Assembly (NCBI GenBank): GCA_013140955.1
Contig: JABFRY010000103.1
Location: 1 to 6,508, forward strand
DNA: 6,508 bases
Source of the DNA: Acidobacteriota bacterium
GTDB lineage: Bacteria > Acidobacteriota > Vicinamibacteria > Vicinamibacterales > UBA2999
Reading direction: 5' to 3'
A model generated the notes under the pieces. The model made no database searches and was not told where the DNA came from. It was given only the letters and a program-made list of their open reading frames with translations. Made by a program: the position numbers and the translations under genes. Positions 5,441 to 6,508 of this stretch are shown here, piece after piece. Every line of letters begins with the position of its first letter. Within the stretch, counting starts at the first letter, position 1.

Positions 5441-6064
5441 ATGACTGAGCGGGAGTACATCGATACGCTCGTGCCGGAGCGTGTGCCGGAACTGCGGGCC
5501 ATGGAGGCCCGGGCCGAGGCGGAGCGCTTTCCCATCATCGGTCCCGCGTGCGGTCACCTCTGTTACCAGGTGGCGCGGACCATCGGCGCACGCCGGGTCT
5601 TCGAGCTGGGGTCGGGGTTCGGCTACTCCACGGCGTTCTTCGCGAGGGCCGTCGTGGAGAACGGCGGGGGTGTGGTGCACCACACCGTCTGGGACCAGGC
5701 GCTGTCGGACCGTGCCCGTGGACATCTCGACGCACTGGGCTACGGCGGGGTCGTCACCTACCACGTGGCCGAGGCCGTGGAGGCGCTGCGCCGAACGCCG
5801 GGGCCCTTCGACATCGTGTTCAACGACATCGACAAGGAGGGGTACCCCGGCGCCCTGGCCCCGATCGAGGAGGCGCTGCGCCCGGGCGGTGTGCTGCTCG
5901 TGGACAACATGCTCTGGGGGGGACGGGTGTACGACAGCCGCGACCATTCGCCCGCCACCGAGGGCGTCCGCGAGCTGACGCGGCGCCTGCGGGCGAGCCC
6001 TCGCTGGATCACGTCCCTCGTGCCGCTGCGTGATGGCCTGGTGGTGGCCACCTGGCTCGGGTAG
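5441..6064 (+). CDS. SAM-dependent O-methyltransferase-like protein (catechol/caffeoyl-CoA OMT type)
   Basis: This 207-residue protein is a class I (Rossmann-fold) methyltransferase. Motif I, VFELGSGFGYST (53-64), binds SAM. The segment FDIVFNDIDKEGY (123-135) and VLLVDNMLWGGRV (151-163) match the divalent-metal site of the catechol and caffeoyl-CoA O-methyltransferase family: Asp129 plus Asp155-Asn156 are the likely metal ligands and Lys132 the conserved lysine after DxD. RDGLVVAT (197-204) is the usual final strand. The length fits the family. Such bacterial enzymes methylate catechol-type hydroxyls, but the natural substrate cannot be deduced and neighbours give no pathway. The protein has no signal peptide, so it is cytoplasmic. 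It has its own 5' region, diverges from the DUF4159 gene and converges on the cytochrome gene. Confidence 0.9.
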   Translation: MTEREYIDTLVPERVPELRAMEARAEAERFPIIGPACGHLCYQVARTIGARRVFELGSGFGYSTAFFARAVVENGGGVVHHTVWDQALSDRARGHLDALGYGGVVTYHVAEAVEALRRTPGPFDIVFNDIDKEGYPGALAPIEEALRPGGVLLVDNMLWGGRVYDSRDHSPATEGVRELTRRLRASPRWITSLVPLRDGLVVATWLG

Positions 6065-6072
6065 GGCGCAAA

Positions 6073-6100
6073 GACCGGTCGCGTACCTGGTTGGCCGGTC
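6073..6100. terminator. Weak hairpin after the methyltransferase stop, possible terminator
   Basis: GACCGG (6073-6078) and CCGGTC (6095-6100) form a 6-bp GC-rich stem with a 16-nt loop, 8 nt after the methyltransferase stop and between two converging genes. No run of T follows, so it is not a classic intrinsic terminator. It may be chance in GC-rich DNA. Confidence 0.25.
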
Positions 6101-6108
6101 TCCAGATC

Positions 6109-6149
6109 CCGAGGCTATTCCGAGGCATCCCGAGGCATCCCGAGGCCTC
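6109..6149. repeat. Short tandem repeat, about four copies of a 10-bp unit
   Basis: The unit CCGAGGCATC occurs at 6120-6129 and 6130-6139 exactly. Near copies flank them: CCGAGGCTAT at 6109-6118 (followed by one extra base) and CCGAGGCCTC at 6140-6149. A C/G-rich stretch with six Gs follows directly (to about 6157). The array lies in the 96-bp spacer between converging genes and codes for nothing visible. A 10-bp period is close to one DNA helical turn. Replication slippage is the simplest origin. Confidence 0.8.
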
Positions 6150-6160
6150 CCGGGGGGCGT

Positions 6161-6508
6161 TCAGTCCGCGCGCCGGAGGATGCGGATGCCGCGCAGGCGC
6201 TCCGCGTCTGACGGGAGGTCCTGGTCGCCGGCCGGAAATCCGTTCTCCTGCAGGATGAAGGCGACGATGTCCGCGTACTCCGCGGCGGTCAGGGCCCCCG
6301 GCGCGTCGAACGGCATCGTGCGCTGGGTCTTCGTGAAGAGCGCCGACACGTCGGAGCCTTCCATGAACCCCTCACGCTTCAGGGGAGGCGCGCCACTGTC
6401 GCCCGAGTTGGTGCCGCTCAGATCGGTGGCGTGACAGCTCCCGCAGAAGACCGCGTATCCCTCGCGGCCTCGCGCCGCCTGCGCCGCGGCATACACGCCG
6501 TCGGCGAC
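6161..6508 (-). CDS. Class I c-type cytochrome, N-terminus beyond the window
   Basis: The frame stays open to the window edge, giving 115 visible residues beginning VADGVYAAAQAARG. FCGSCH provides the CxxCH haem c attachment site (6431-6445). TMPFDAPGALTAAEYADIVA supplies the likely distal Met ligand (codon 6314-6316) in the family's usual setting, followed by FILQENGFPAG. By comparison with relatives as I recall them (DGVYTxAQAxRG just after the signal peptide), probably only a signal peptide and a few residues are missing. It should be periplasmic and carry electrons. Such cytochromes often serve PQQ-dependent or other periplasmic dehydrogenases, but the partner is not visible. The start codon is not in the window; an internal GTG at 6496 is unlikely to be it. 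Confidence 0.92.
   Translation of the reverse strand, partial: VADGVYAAAQAARGREGYAVFCGSCHATDLSGTNSGDSGAPPLKREGFMEGSDVSALFTKTQRTMPFDAPGALTAAEYADIVAFILQENGFPAGDQDLPSDAERLRGIRILRRAD

Noticed and set aside
3934..5448. A 504-codon open frame on the + strand opposite bcp and the DUF4159 gene
   Set aside because: It is antisense to two well-supported genes, its product has no recognisable motif and is rich in Arg, Gly and Ala, and such frames are expected in very GC-rich DNA.
1..6508. Defence system, CRISPR array, prophage or transposon
   Set aside because: No nuclease, helicase, recombinase or phage gene, no spaced repeats and no terminal inverted repeats flanking a gene set were seen; most genes are standard chromosomal families.

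Overview
This is a GC-rich bacterial window (G/C dominates third codon positions throughout) with eight protein-coding genes and very short spacers. Two of the genes run off the window ends. The gene content suggests Acidobacteriota, perhaps the Vicinamibacteria. The clues are a stand-alone secreted DUF4159 protein, a DUF5671 membrane protein paired with a small pseudopilin-like protein, and a small c-type cytochrome of the kind common there. That placement is inference from gene families, with no rRNA or marker gene to confirm it.

Left part, + strand (1-3885): the 3' part of a predicted zinc metalloprotease with HELGHTWGLRH and a Met-turn; then a tightly packed run of DUF5671 membrane protein, small membrane-anchored pseudopilin-like protein, murI (glutamate racemase) and hisC (histidinol-phosphate aminotransferase). 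Spacers are 36 bp, a 1-nt overlap, 3 bp and 28 bp, so the last four genes look like one operon. MurI supplies D-glutamate for peptidoglycan. HisC makes L-histidinol phosphate, but no other his gene is present.

Middle, - strand (3904-5232): a bcp-type thiol peroxidase and, upstream of it on the same strand, a secreted DUF4159 protein. hisC and bcp converge with 18 bp between their stop codons. A plausible sigma70-type promoter for bcp overlaps the end of the DUF4159 gene.

Right part: a 208-bp divergent intergenic region separates DUF4159 from a + strand SAM-dependent O-methyltransferase-like gene with a near-perfect Shine-Dalgarno. That gene converges on a - strand class I cytochrome c whose N-terminus lies beyond the window. 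The 96 bp between them hold a short 10-bp tandem repeat and a weak hairpin.

I found no tRNA, rRNA, CRISPR array, transposase, integrase or phage gene. The window reads as ordinary chromosomal housekeeping sequence mixed with conserved genes of unknown function. I do not see a convincing new multi-gene system. The most useful open points are the DUF5671/pseudopilin-like pair, the DUF4159 protein, the unassigned metalloprotease and some small palindromic sites at gene starts.
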